A stretch of DNA of 64,000 bases, taken from NCBI RefSeq assembly GCF_016598615.1, contig NZ_CP066831.1, positions 4,278,001 to 4,342,000 on the forward strand. Direction: 5' to 3'. The notes beneath the pieces were generated by a model. That model searched no databases, was not told where the DNA came from, and was given only the letters and a program-made list of their open reading frames with translations. A program made the position numbers and the translations under genes. This document shows, piece by piece, positions 1-8,663 of the stretch (the first letter of the stretch is position 1; the number at the start of each line of letters is the position of its first letter). Source of the stretch: Streptomyces liliifuscus (GTDB lineage: Bacteria > Actinomycetota > Actinomycetes > Streptomycetales > Streptomycetaceae).

Positions 1-969
1 GCGCTCACCCTTGAGGTCGGGGTCCGTCGTGTCACCGCAGTTGGTGATCACGCCGAAGCCGTAGAGCTGGATCGTGTCGGCGTCGTTGCAGACCTTCGAG
101 CCGGAGCCGGCGAACGTCGACGCGATGGTGGCGTTCGACAGCTTCGAGGTCGGAACGACGTTGTAGACGTCGCGGTTGTAGGTGAAGTCGACGTTGAGCG
201 TGCCGTCCGCGTTCTGCGGCGCCGAGCCGTTGACGCGGCCGAGGACCGTGGCGCCGTGGCGGTCGTTCACGATGCCGCCGGTCTGCGCGATGTACTGGGC
301 CACGGAGTACGGGGCGATGTCGCCGGCGCTGTCCAGCGCCTCGCCGTTGTGCTCCTGCATCGAGCCGACGCAGGTGCCGACGGCGGACTCGGCCACACCG
401 ATCTGGCCGAGGAAGAAGGTGCGGGTGCCGGAGTTGGTCTGCGGCAGCAGCGGGGTGAGGGCGACACCGTTGACCGAGGTCAGCGAGCAGGTGTAGACGT
501 CGTGCAGCTGGGCCGTGGTCAGGTTCAGGCCGTTGCTGAGCGCGCTGTCCCCGCGGACCGCGACGGTGACCGCGTCCTTCGCGAACGGGATCCAGGTCAG
601 GTCCGTGGTCGAGGTGTCGGCAGGACCGCGCGAGGAACGGGCGAAGTCGAGGCAGCCCGTGTTGTTGTCGACGGCGTTGCGCAGCGCGTCGATGCCCGCG
701 GAGGAGCCGTTGGGGCGGTTGATGACACAGCCGGTGGCACGGGTCTTGACGGTGGCCGTGCCGGTGGCGTCGTACGAGGCGACCGTGTTGCCGCCGTCGA
801 CCGAGTCACCGAGGCCGTTCAGGACATCCTGGGTCGTGTCGGAACCGGCGCCGGCGAGCACCCGGAAACCGTTGGACGGGTCGGCGACGGCCGGGGCGGC
901 CATGGCACCGACGGCGAGGGCGGCCGCACTGACAACGGCACCGATACGTGCACGGGACTTGACGTTCAC
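1..969 (-). CDS. Secreted PstS-like substrate-binding protein (partial, runs off left edge)
   Basis: This is an exported solute-binding-type protein whose 3' end lies outside the window; 323 codons are visible. I chose the GTG start at 969 because an AGGAG sequence lies about 8 nt upstream and it opens directly into a signal peptide, with a basic N-terminus, a hydrophobic core at about residues 8-24 and an A-V-A cleavage site near residue 28. PstS-like signatures follow: an early GAGSDTT segment, an NGSSAGID loop typical of anion-binding clefts, a DFARSSRG segment, LTTAQLHDVYTC, and TNSGTRTFF. Two membrane-anchored PstS-like proteins and Pst-type permeases lie directly upstream on the same strand. 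The ligand is not proven; phosphate or another anion is inferred from the fold only. Confidence 0.75.
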   Translation of the reverse strand, partial: MNVKSRARIGAVVSAAALAVGAMAAPAVADPSNGFRVLAGAGSDTTQDVLNGLGDSVDGGNTVASYDATGTATVKTRATGCVINRPNGSSAGIDALRNAVDNNTGCLDFARSSRGPADTSTTDLTWIPFAKDAVTVAVRGDSALSNGLNLTTAQLHDVYTCSLTSVNGVALTPLLPQTNSGTRTFFLGQIGVAESAVGTCVGSMQEHNGEALDSAGDIAPYSVAQYIAQTGGIVNDRHGATVLGRVNGSAPQNADGTLNVDFTYNRDVYNVVPTSKLSNATIASTFAGSGSKVCNDADTIQLYGFGVITNCGDTTDPDLKGER

Positions 970-1001
970 TACTGTTCTCCTCCGTCAAAACGGATTGCGA
1001 G

Positions 1002-1035
1002 GAATGGAGCGTGAAGCAGAATGGAGCATCAAGCA
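1002..1035 (-). repeat. 17-bp tandem duplication in the leader of the binding-protein gene
   Basis: Two adjacent 17-bp units (1002-1018 and 1019-1035) share GAATGGAGC followed by a near-identical eight bases, differing at two positions. They lie in the 5' leader of the minus-strand gene that starts at 969. No function is known. Confidence 0.5.
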
Positions 1036-1130
1036 GGATCCGGATTCTGTTTCCCGCCGACCCGTCGGCCGGCCGCGGCAAACAATTCCGCACACCGCTT
1101 CACAACGGCCACCAAATCCAGCCACCCATT

Positions 1131-1161
1131 GAGTTAAGAACTCATTTCCAAGGTGACACCT
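1131..1161. promoter_or_regulatory. Two short palindromes upstream of the binding-protein gene (candidate operators)
   Basis: GAGTT-AAG-AACTC (1131-1143) and AGGTG-A-CACCT (1151-1161) lie 160-190 bases upstream of the start at 969. They are candidate protein-binding sites, but there is no matching motif elsewhere to support them. Confidence 0.3.
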
Positions 1162-1184
1162 AGAGAATTCGGTGACGGGAAGAG

Positions 1185-1218
1185 CGATTTCCCGGAACCG
1201 CCGGATCCCGGGAAATCG
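1185..1218 (-). terminator. Hairpin terminator after the membrane-anchored PstS-like gene
   Basis: A perfect 11-bp inverted repeat (1185-1195 with 1208-1218, 12-nt loop) lies about 35 bases downstream of the stop of the gene ending at 1255. It has no U-tract, which is common for Streptomyces terminators. Confidence 0.55.
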
Positions 1219-1254
1219 GACTCCGCCCTGCGGCCAGGTCCTGTCGGACAGGCC

Positions 1255-3774
1255 CTAACCCCCTGCGGGGACCCGCCGCGAGGACAGCCGGAGCATCACG
1301 GGACCGGCCAGCGCGGCGACACCGCCGGCGATCAGCACGGCGAGCAGCACCCACCGGACGAGACCGATCACCTCCGAGGGAGTGAGCCCACCGGACTCGG
1401 CCACGTTCTGTTTCGCCGGGTCGGTCGACGCGACGGACGGCCTGCTGGTGTCCGCCGTGTCGGGATTCGCGCCCGCGGACGCGCCTTCCGTACCGCTTCC
1501 GCCTCCGGCGCCCCCGCCGGCCGCCGAGCCGGCACCCGCGCCCGAGGCCGTCCCGTCGCCGCCGGAACCGCCGGAGCCCTGCCCGTTCTCCGCAGGCCCG
1601 CCCGGATCGTCCGAGGAGGCCGGCGCCACCCAGGTCTCCAGCGTGGTCGCCGCCCGCAGCGCCTGGTCGCGCAGCGCCTTGGGCAACGGCGCGTAGCCGT
1701 ACGGAAGTTCGCCGCGCGCGGTGCCCTGCGTCTGGCCCGCGCCCGCCGCGTACCTGATCACCTTGGCGTAGTCCTGGCGTGCCGCCTTCGCCTGGTCGAC
1801 GGAGGAGGCCGCGTAGACGACGGCGGTGAGCGGATAGGCGCCGTTCCGGGCCTTGGCCGGGTCGGGGGTCCTCACTCCGGCCACCGACGAGTCGGGCATG
1901 CCGGCGACGGCCTTGAGCATGGCGTCCGCGGTGGGCTTCACATATGTGCCGTCGGCGTTGGGCAGGGCGGCGACATCGAGCTGGTAGCGGGTGCTGGACG
2001 CCGAGTCGACGACCCCGAACTCCCGCGCGTTGGTGGCGGCCGGGCGTTCACCGCTCAGCTTCCAGCCCGAGCCCGACTGCGCGCACAGGTACAGCTGCCC
2101 GCCGTAGCCGTTGCGGACCTTCTGCGCGGCGTCGTGCATGTCGTTGGTGTAGGGGACGAGGTCGGTGCCGTCGAACGGCAGGGAGTTCTCCGGGGTGCCG
2201 CAGGACGCCTTCGACGTCGTCGGGTCGGCCTTGGGGAAGTAGTCGAGGGGTGTCGTGCCGAGGTCCATGTCCCGGTACGAGGTGTTGACCTTCATGCCCC
2301 ACGGATCCGCCTTGCCCGTGAGGAATTCCCGTGCGTCCTTGTTCTGCTGGACATAGCGCCAGATCATGGTGGCCGTGTCGGAGTTCTCCGTGGACAGGAG
2401 CAGCCCCCAGGGGGAATACGTTCTGCCGCTCGCGGCGGGGAAATCGGGGTTGAGTCTCTGGAATTCCGGGTCGGCCCCGATGGTCTCCGGGTTCGACTTG
2501 ATGTAGGCGGGCAGGTATTCCGCCGTGGCCACGCTCTTCTGGTACGACTGGGTGAGCAGTTTGGCGAGCAGCCGCTGGTTCAGTTTCACGTCGTGCAGCT
2601 GACGGTTCGCGATGTACGAGCCCGAGCCCTCCCCCACAGTGACGTCGTACCGCCAGTAGAGGCCGACAGTGAGGCCGCTGATCGCCACCGGCGCCTGTAC
2701 GACCGGCGGCCCGTCCTCGACGGCCTCCACCGGCTGCACGGTGAAGCCGAGGCCCGGCGAGGTGTCGCTCGGCGCGGTGACGCGCTCCCGTGCCTCGCCC
2801 TCGCCGGACTGGGTGAACGTGAACCGTCCGGCGCCGGAGCCGCACAGCGCGCTCTGCCACGACGTCATCGCGTCGGTGATCAGCTCGGAGCCGATGGTGC
2901 GGCGCTCGGCCCGGTCCTGGGAGCAGTTGCTGCCGACGGGCAGGAAGTCGAGCCGGAAGACCAGGCGTTGGTTCCAGTTCGACTGGCTCAGCGCGGAGCT
3001 GCGTACCGAACCGCTGTTGCCCTCGGTGCCGTTGGTCTCGTGCTCGCCCCGCGGGACGACGACCAGCCAGCAGGGCCTGACCGTGCCCGACGACGTGGTC
3101 CGCGCGCCACAGCCCAGATGTGGGGACTCGACCGACGAGCGCATCTCGAACACGGTCTCGCCGTTGCCGTCGGAGTCGTTGGGCAGCCAGGTCTGGGAGT
3201 TGGTGTCGAGGCTGTTGAAGTAGGTCCAGTCCGTTCCGGTGGTGGTCGTGGCGCCCTCGACGGGCTTGAAGGGGATGAAGGGGATGTTGTCGGCGTCCGT
3301 CGCGTGGTCGGTCTCCAGCGGGTCCCTGGTCGGCGAGACGAGCCGGCCGCCGCCCGCCGGGGCGCCGTCCACGGCACCGAACTCGCACTGTGTGCGGTCC
3401 GGCCCCTTGTCCGCGTCGTCGCCCCAGCACTCCATGATCTGGAGGTAGTTGTTGTACTTGGCGCCGGTCGGCGCCGCCTTGCCGCCGGACCAGGTGACCC
3501 GTACGCCCTGTCCGCGCAGGTTCTTCGTCTGGTGGACCGTGACCTTCAGCTTGGAGAAGTCGTCGTGCGGTCCGGCGGATCCGGTCTTCGTCACGGCCGA
3601 GTCCTCGGCGGTCGCCGCCTGGGCGTCCTGCGGCAGCGGCACCAGCCCGAGCACCAGGGCCGCAAGGAGCGAGCCGACGCCCGCCGCGACCCGTCTGCGC
3701 CCGCTCATGCCTCGCACCGGCTCTCGCACCGGACCTCGTATCAGCTCTCGTATCGGCCCTCGGGCGGGTCTCAT
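1255..3774 (-). CDS. Large secreted PstS-like protein with C-terminal membrane anchor
   Basis: 839 aa. The N-terminus carries an export signal (hydrophobic run about residues 33-50). A long extracytoplasmic region follows, then a low-complexity Gly/Ser/Ala linker (about 720-790) and one transmembrane helix near residues 808-830 with an Arg-containing cytoplasmic tail. The C-terminal half of the ectodomain resembles the last part of PstS-type proteins: a PLTAVVYAA strand and a GYAPLPKALRD segment match YPLSSYSYM and GYSPLPKNLV in the neighbouring protein. The N-terminal 250 residues are not recognised. ATG overlaps the stop of the upstream PstS-like gene (TCAT at 3771-3774), so the two are translationally coupled. 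It probably works with the permeases encoded upstream, but ligand and topology in the complex are inference. Confidence 0.7.
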   Translation of the reverse strand: MRPARGPIRELIRGPVREPVRGMSGRRRVAAGVGSLLAALVLGLVPLPQDAQAATAEDSAVTKTGSAGPHDDFSKLKVTVHQTKNLRGQGVRVTWSGGKAAPTGAKYNNYLQIMECWGDDADKGPDRTQCEFGAVDGAPAGGGRLVSPTRDPLETDHATDADNIPFIPFKPVEGATTTTGTDWTYFNSLDTNSQTWLPNDSDGNGETVFEMRSSVESPHLGCGARTTSSGTVRPCWLVVVPRGEHETNGTEGNSGSVRSSALSQSNWNQRLVFRLDFLPVGSNCSQDRAERRTIGSELITDAMTSWQSALCGSGAGRFTFTQSGEGEARERVTAPSDTSPGLGFTVQPVEAVEDGPPVVQAPVAISGLTVGLYWRYDVTVGEGSGSYIANRQLHDVKLNQRLLAKLLTQSYQKSVATAEYLPAYIKSNPETIGADPEFQRLNPDFPAASGRTYSPWGLLLSTENSDTATMIWRYVQQNKDAREFLTGKADPWGMKVNTSYRDMDLGTTPLDYFPKADPTTSKASCGTPENSLPFDGTDLVPYTNDMHDAAQKVRNGYGGQLYLCAQSGSGWKLSGERPAATNAREFGVVDSASSTRYQLDVAALPNADGTYVKPTADAMLKAVAGMPDSSVAGVRTPDPAKARNGAYPLTAVVYAASSVDQAKAARQDYAKVIRYAAGAGQTQGTARGELPYGYAPLPKALRDQALRAATTLETWVAPASSDDPGGPAENGQGSGGSGGDGTASGAGAGSAAGGGAGGGSGTEGASAGANPDTADTSRPSVASTDPAKQNVAESGGLTPSEVIGLVRWVLLAVLIAGGVAALAGPVMLRLSSRRVPAGG

Positions 3775-5480
3775 GCGGCTTCTCCCTTGCGGCGGGCACG
3801 GGCCGACAACATGCGGGCCGTGAGCGGTGGACCGACGACCACGGCGAGGAGCAGGACCGCGGACAGTGCCATCAGCGCGCCGCGCAGGCCGAACTGCTGG
3901 CCCGAGGCGAGGTTGACCGGGTTGGCGACCACCGCGTTGTCGCCCAGGCCGGTGCCGTCGCCGCTGACGAGTTCGCCGGTGTCGGGGTCGACGGTGCCGC
4001 CGCCCGTCGTGGTGGCCGCCGCCGACTCCCGGGCGTCCGGGGTGCCGTCACCGTCGCTGTCGGCGCCGGTGCCACCCGCACCGCCCGTGCTGCCCGACCC
4101 GCCGGTGCTGCCGGAACCGCCGGTGGCGGAACCGCCGCTCGTGTTGCCGCGGCCCTGGGCGCCCGGGTTGACCGGCGTGTTCGACTTGGCCCCGGCCGTG
4201 CCGTCGGAGCACTGCGTGGAGCCCTTCTTGTCGCAGTCCTTGGGCTGGGGGGCGTTGTCCAGCAGGGTGTTCCTGCCGCCCGAGAAGGTGGGGTTGCGGC
4301 AGTCGTTGATGTCGACGCCGGACGTGGGGGCGCCGGGGACCCGGCGGACCTGGTCGAAGCCCGCCTGGACGAGGTTCTTGGGCAGCGGCGAGTAGCCGAG
4401 TTCCTCCGCCTGTTGCTGGCCGTCGCAGAGGAAGTACCGGGCGAAGGTGCCCAGCGAGTTGCCCTTGGCCGCGTTCATCGGGTTCTTGTCGCCGCCGACG
4501 GAGGTCGGCAGGATCATGTAGCTGTAGCTGGAGAGCGGATAGGTCCGCTTGTCGCCGTTGCGGTAGACGCCGTCCAGGATCTGCGTCAGGTAGTTCGGCG
4601 AGTTCTTGTCCTGGTTGATCCGCGCGCCGGTCAGGGCCACGGCCACGCTGGAGGCGGTCGGCTCCACGTAGTAGTTCGACCTGTTGAGGACCTTGGCCAC
4701 CGGGAAGCCGGTCTTGATGGCGTACGAGTACTCGACGTAGGTGATCGAGCCCTCGGCCTGCGGCTGCCGTACGAAGCCGGAGACGCCCAGCGAACCGGAC
4801 TTGGCGATCATCGAGGAGCCGGACAGGACCGGGTAGTACGAGGTCATCCCGCAGGAGCCGCCGCGGCCGGTCCGCCCGCAGTAGTCGTTCCAGACCGCGC
4901 CCTGCTCCTTGGCCAGCCAGGTGGTGAACTGGGCCGTGGTGCCCGAGCCGTCGGAGCGGACGACCGGGACGATCCGGCGGGCCGGGAGGGTCAGGCCGGG
5001 GTTGTCGGCGCGGATCTCCGGGGCGTTCCACATGGTGATCGCGCCGGTGAAGACCTTGGCGAGCACCGGTCCGGAGAGCCGGAGGTTGGTGACCTTCTTG
5101 CCGCCGATCTTGAGGTTGTACATGAAGGCGGTCCCGCCGGCCACGATCGGCATGTACGCGTAGCCGCGGGCGGGCGGGTTGTCGGTGACGCCCTGCTCGG
5201 TCAGCCCGTACGGGATCTCGGAGACCGCGAAGTCGACGACGCCGTTGCGGAACTGCTCACGTCCCTGGGAGGAGCCGACGGCCTTGAAGTTGACCGTCAT
5301 GCCGAGGTTGGCGGAGATGTTGCGCCGCCACTGGTCCAGGGCGTTGGAGCTCCAGGTCGAGCCGGAGCCGGTGATCTTCGTATAGGACGCCGCCTCGGCG
5401 GCGGGCGGCCGGACGGCGACCAGTGCGCAGAGCAGCGCCAGCCCCGTGGCACAGAGGCGGAAGGCGGTTGCGGGTCTCAC
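3771..5480 (-). CDS. PstS-like phosphate-type binding protein with C-terminal membrane anchor
   Basis: 569 aa. A signal peptide (residues 1-30) is followed by a PstS domain: GSGSTWSSNALDQW near 38-51, a VDFAVSEIPYG segment near 82, LAKVFTGAITMWN near 140-152 and the anion-binding loop RSDGSGTT at 175-182. After about residue 420 comes a Gly/Ser/Thr linker, then a transmembrane helix near 530-553 and a short basic tail. Classical PstS is a lipoprotein or periplasmic protein of about 340-380 aa, so the anchor and linker are unusual. The GTG start at 5480 has GAGGAG about 7 nt upstream and overlaps the stop of the pstA-like gene (GTGA). Part of a pstC-pstA-binding protein operon. Phosphate is the likely ligand by family, not shown. 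Confidence 0.8.
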   Translation of the reverse strand: MRPATAFRLCATGLALLCALVAVRPPAAEAASYTKITGSGSTWSSNALDQWRRNISANLGMTVNFKAVGSSQGREQFRNGVVDFAVSEIPYGLTEQGVTDNPPARGYAYMPIVAGGTAFMYNLKIGGKKVTNLRLSGPVLAKVFTGAITMWNAPEIRADNPGLTLPARRIVPVVRSDGSGTTAQFTTWLAKEQGAVWNDYCGRTGRGGSCGMTSYYPVLSGSSMIAKSGSLGVSGFVRQPQAEGSITYVEYSYAIKTGFPVAKVLNRSNYYVEPTASSVAVALTGARINQDKNSPNYLTQILDGVYRNGDKRTYPLSSYSYMILPTSVGGDKNPMNAAKGNSLGTFARYFLCDGQQQAEELGYSPLPKNLVQAGFDQVRRVPGAPTSGVDINDCRNPTFSGGRNTLLDNAPQPKDCDKKGSTQCSDGTAGAKSNTPVNPGAQGRGNTSGGSATGGSGSTGGSGSTGGAGGTGADSDGDGTPDARESAAATTTGGGTVDPDTGELVSGDGTGLGDNAVVANPVNLASGQQFGLRGALMALSAVLLLAVVVGPPLTARMLSARARRKGEAA

Positions 5481-6967
5481 GACGAACTCCTCGGATCCTG
5501 AGCCGACTTGCGGAGGGAAATGCCGGGCCGGACGGCCGAGCGGGTGGCCGGGGCCCCGGCCCGGTCGTCGGACGCCCGTCGTTCGCCCGAAGGGCGGACC
5601 TCGCGACGTCCGGCGCCGTACAGCGCCCCGTAAGGGGCGCGGGGAACTGCGCGACCAGCCCCCACCGGCCCGCGGCGAACGAACAACACACCCAGCGGAG
5701 CGCGCAGCATCCGCGCCAGACGCCCTGCGGCAGGCGGGGAGGTGACATCCGGGCCCACCTCCGGGGGCCCCTGGTGGGTCCGGGTCGAGAAGCGCCGGGC
5801 GTCCTTGCGGGAGGCCACGACCCGGCGGTGCTGCTGGCGGCGGGTCAGCTGTCCGGGGCCGCGTCCGCCGATGCTCCGGGCGACGACGAACAGGGCGAGC
5901 ACCACGACGAGCAGCGTGGCGGCGGCGCCGAACCCACGGGCGATCATGTTCGGCTCGGGGGACTCGACGAGCTTCAGCGCGGCCAGCGGCAGCGACACCA
6001 TGGGGTCGGAGAACGCGTTGGCGTTGAACTCCGCGCCGAAGCCCGCGGTGATCAGCACCGGCGAGGTCTCCCCGATACCGCGGGCGGTGCCGAGGATCAC
6101 CGCGGTGGCGAGGCCCGAGCGGGCGGTCGGCAGCACCACGTGCCAGACGGTCCGCCAGCGCGAGGTGCCCATGGCGTAGGCGGCCTCGCGCAGCGTGCCG
6201 GGGACCAGACGGATCACCACGTCGGAGGCGCGGATGATGATCGGCAGCATCATCACCGAGAGCGCGAGCCCGGCGGCGAACCCGGACTCCGGGAAGCCGA
6301 GGGTGAGGATGACGGTGGCGTAGATGAACAGGCCGGCCACGATGGACGGCAACGCTGTCATCGCCTCGACGATCGTCCGTACGAACCGGGCGAAGCGTCC
6401 CGGGACCTCGTTGAGGAAGACCGCGCAGACCAGTCCGGCGGGGACCGTGATGATCAACGCGATGGTGATCTCGATCAGGGTGCCGGCGATCGCGTGCTTG
6501 ATACCGCCCGTGCTGAGCGGCTCCAGGGGCCCGGCCAGCCGCATGTCCTCGGTGAAGAAGTTCAGATGGGGCAGCGCCTTGCGGCCCTCCCAGAGGGTGT
6601 ACGACACGACGAAGACCAGCACGCTCAGGAGCACCGCGCCCAGCGAGCGGACCACGGCGGCCGCGATCCGGTCGGCGACGGCGGGCCCGTCCTCGTCGAA
6701 GGAGACGAGCAGCGCGTACAGGCCGAGGAAGAGGGCGTACGCGACGACGACGAAGCCGACCGCGCCGTTGAAGGGCAGCAGCCGGGCGAACAGCAGCCAG
6801 GTCAGGGCGAGCGCGGCGGCAGCGGCGCCGGACATCGCGTAGACGTCGGTGGCCCTCAACTGGGCGACGGAACGCCTGCGTTCACCGCCGGGGGCGGCGG
6901 CGCGCACGGCGGGTGGAATGGTGGTCCGGGGTCTCGCGCGGGTCTCGGTCTCGGGGGCTGCGGTCAT
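5477..6967 (-). CDS. pstA: PstA-type ABC transporter permease with a long basic C-terminal tail
   Basis: 496 aa from the ATG at 6967, chosen because AAGGA lies just upstream; a longer in-frame start at 7006 lacks a ribosome site. Several transmembrane helices surround an ABC-permease EAA loop (LREAAYAMGTSRWRTVWHVV, near residue 270), diagnostic of inner-membrane importer subunits. The family core appears to end near residue 380. The remaining about 110 residues are Arg/Pro/Gly-rich and their DNA includes one copy of the dispersed 28-bp repeat (5633-5660), so this tail looks like a secondary extension. The stop overlaps the next gene's GTG. It should pair with the PstC-type permease upstream; no PstB ATPase is encoded nearby in this window. 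Confidence 0.8.
   Translation of the reverse strand: MTAAPETETRARPRTTIPPAVRAAAPGGERRRSVAQLRATDVYAMSGAAAAALALTWLLFARLLPFNGAVGFVVVAYALFLGLYALLVSFDEDGPAVADRIAAAVVRSLGAVLLSVLVFVVSYTLWEGRKALPHLNFFTEDMRLAGPLEPLSTGGIKHAIAGTLIEITIALIITVPAGLVCAVFLNEVPGRFARFVRTIVEAMTALPSIVAGLFIYATVILTLGFPESGFAAGLALSVMMLPIIIRASDVVIRLVPGTLREAAYAMGTSRWRTVWHVVLPTARSGLATAVILGTARGIGETSPVLITAGFGAEFNANAFSDPMVSLPLAALKLVESPEPNMIARGFGAAATLLVVVLALFVVARSIGGRGPGQLTRRQQHRRVVASRKDARRFSTRTHQGPPEVGPDVTSPPAAGRLARMLRAPLGVLFVRRGPVGAGRAVPRAPYGALYGAGRREVRPSGERRASDDRAGAPATRSAVRPGISLRKSAQDPRSSS
5623..5660. repeat. Dispersed 28-bp repeat (copy 1) with hairpin, inside the pstA-like gene
   Basis: Bases 5633-5660 are an exact match, in inverted orientation, to the element at 25936-25963 and 41482-41509 (core GTCGCGCAGTTCCCCGCG). 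A 7-bp hairpin GCGCCCC/GGGGCGC (5623-5640) abuts it. Confidence 0.85.
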
Positions 6968-7053
6968 CGCCGTTCTTTCCTTCGGGGACACAGGTGGCCG
7001 CGACATCGGGGGGCCGGCCGGTGGGCCGGCGGGGGTGTCATCGACATGTCACG

Positions 7054-8148
7054 TCACGCGTCACTGGCCGCGCCGGAGCGGCTGCGGGCGACGATGGACG
7101 AGGCGGCGAAGTTGACGATCAGGGTCATCACGAACAGGGCGAACCCGGCGGCCATCAGGGCGGACAGGCTGAACTCGCTGGCCTCGCCGTAGCGCAGGGC
7201 GATCAGCGAGGAGACCGAGCTGGTGCCCGACTGCAGGACGTGCCACTGGACGGTGAAGACCGGCGAGATGAGCATGAAGACGGCGATGGTCTCGCCGAGC
7301 GCCCGGCCGAGCCCGAGCATGGTGCCGCCGATCATGCCGCCCTTGCCGAACGGCAGGACGACGCTGCGGATCATGCCCCAGCGGGTCGCACCGAGCGCGT
7401 AGGCGCCCTCGCGCTCACCGGCCGGGGCCTGCGAGAAGACCTCACGCATGATCGAGCAGATGATGGGCGCGACCATCATGCCGACCACCAGGCCGGCGAT
7501 GAACGTGGACGAGGTGTAGACGGTCTCGGGCGCGAGCGGGTCGCGCGGATCCGCGCCGTCGACCTCGAAGACCGGGATCCAGCCGAAGTAGGTGGCGATC
7601 CAGCGGGCGGTCGGGAGCACCTTGCCCTCGAGGAAGAAGACCCCCCACAGGCCGTACACCACGGACGGGACGGCGGCCATCAGGTCGACGACGCTGATCA
7701 GGGTGCGGCGCAGCCGCGGTGGCGCGTACTCGGAGATGTAGAGCGCCGCGCCGAGGGCGAGCGGCACGGCGACCGTGATCGCGACGAGCGCGATCAGGAC
7801 GGTGCCGACCAGGATGGCCGCGATGCCGAAGTTCCCGGTGTCGGGCTGCCAGGCGGCGGTCGTCAGGAAGGACCAGCCCGCGCGGTCGAGTGCCTGCCAG
7901 GCCCTCAGCAGCAGAAAGCCGCCGACCAGGAGCATGACGGCGAGCACGAACCCACCACCGCCGCGGGCGACGGCACGGAAGACCCGGTCCGGCACACCTG
8001 AATCCGCGTACAGCCGACGGGGTACGTCATCGGCGAACGCGAGTGGCCCGGGCGCGGCGGGCAGTGGGCCGCCGCGCCCGGGTCCCGCTCTTCGGACTCT
8101 CCGGAGCAGGGGAGATCTCGGGGATCTCGGAGGTTTCGGCTGAGGCAC
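7054..8148 (-). CDS. pstC: PstC-type phosphate ABC transporter permease
   Basis: 364 aa. A polar, Pro/Arg-rich N-terminus (about 60 residues) is followed by roughly six transmembrane helices. The EAA loop EREGAYALGATRWGMIRSVV near residue 245 and the GLGRALGETIAVFM segment after it are typical of PstC. Between two helices lies a short extracytoplasmic segment (about 180-205). Start: GTG at 8148, without a convincing ribosome site, so the true start could be further in. It heads a minus-strand operon with the PstA-like permease (86-nt gap) and two anchored binding proteins. Family function is phosphate import; the lack of an ATPase gene here means the energising subunit must come from elsewhere, or the system is atypical. 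Confidence 0.8.
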   Translation of the reverse strand: MPQPKPPRSPRSPLLRRVRRAGPGRGGPLPAAPGPLAFADDVPRRLYADSGVPDRVFRAVARGGGGFVLAVMLLVGGFLLLRAWQALDRAGWSFLTTAAWQPDTGNFGIAAILVGTVLIALVAITVAVPLALGAALYISEYAPPRLRRTLISVVDLMAAVPSVVYGLWGVFFLEGKVLPTARWIATYFGWIPVFEVDGADPRDPLAPETVYTSSTFIAGLVVGMMVAPIICSIMREVFSQAPAGEREGAYALGATRWGMIRSVVLPFGKGGMIGGTMLGLGRALGETIAVFMLISPVFTVQWHVLQSGTSSVSSLIALRYGEASEFSLSALMAAGFALFVMTLIVNFAASSIVARSRSGAASDA

Positions 8149-8267
8149 ACACCGGACGTTCTACGTCCTCGATTGACATGCCCATCCCGATGCGTGAACG
8201 AGAGGTTCCCTGGGGGCAACTTCCACCCCGGCGCGCCCTCCACACCTCCGCCATCACCCGCCGCACC

Positions 8268-8663
8268 TCATGTCTCACCCCATAACTCCGGCCGCTCCGG
8301 GTCGAGTTCGGGTAACAACGCGCGAAAGCGGTCATAGGCGGAACGGCAGGTCGCATGGCGTTCGTACGTACGTGCCGCCGCCGCGACGGGACGGTTCGCC
8401 GCGTCCCAGAGCAGCCAGACCCAGCCGCCCCCCTCCGAGCTGTGCTGGATCCCGCCGACCAGCTCGTCACGCCTCGCACAGAGTTTGGTGAACGCCGCTC
8501 GACACTGTGTGTGCGAGTCGTGCGAGTCCGCCGAGACCGCCACGGTCCGCCCGTTCGGGGCCACCAGGCGCCAGCCGTAAGCGCCTTCCGCCGTGAAGTC
8601 GATCTGACATCTCATCCCCGCCGCGACGGCGGCAGGTCTTGCCGCCCCCCTGGGCTGCTCCAT
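8268..8663 (-). CDS. YegP/DUF1508-like small protein
   Basis: 131 aa, no signal peptide. The sequence contains two related halves, each with a G-W-x-(L/W) strand: GAYGWRLVAPNGRTVAVS near residues 27-44 and GGGWVWLLWDAANRPVAAA near 77-95. Each is followed by a C-R-(A/S)-A-(F/Y) helix. This tandem pattern is that of the YegP-type domain found in small bacterial proteins of unknown role. ATG at 8663 follows a purine-rich GGTGGGGAG stretch. A -10-like TAGATT lies about 70 bases upstream (8732-8737, minus strand). It is 119 bases from the pst-like operon on the same strand and might share transcription. Confidence 0.6.
   Translation of the reverse strand: MEQPRGAARPAAVAAGMRCQIDFTAEGAYGWRLVAPNGRTVAVSADSHDSHTQCRAAFTKLCARRDELVGGIQHSSEGGGWVWLLWDAANRPVAAAARTYERHATCRSAYDRFRALLPELDPERPELWGET

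Noticed and set aside
1153..4395. A 1080-codon plus-strand open frame, and similar very long plus-strand frames at 31160-32896, 35254-36873, 39020-41233 and 54635-56275
   Set aside because: They are antisense shadows of real minus-strand genes. High GC removes stops; the translations are Arg/Gly/Val-rich with no domain, while the opposite strand encodes complete recognised proteins.
8149..8267. PHO box (GTTCACCC direct repeats) upstream of the pstC-like gene
   Set aside because: A single GTTCACGC occurs on the minus strand, but no properly spaced second or third unit is present, so PhoP control cannot be claimed.
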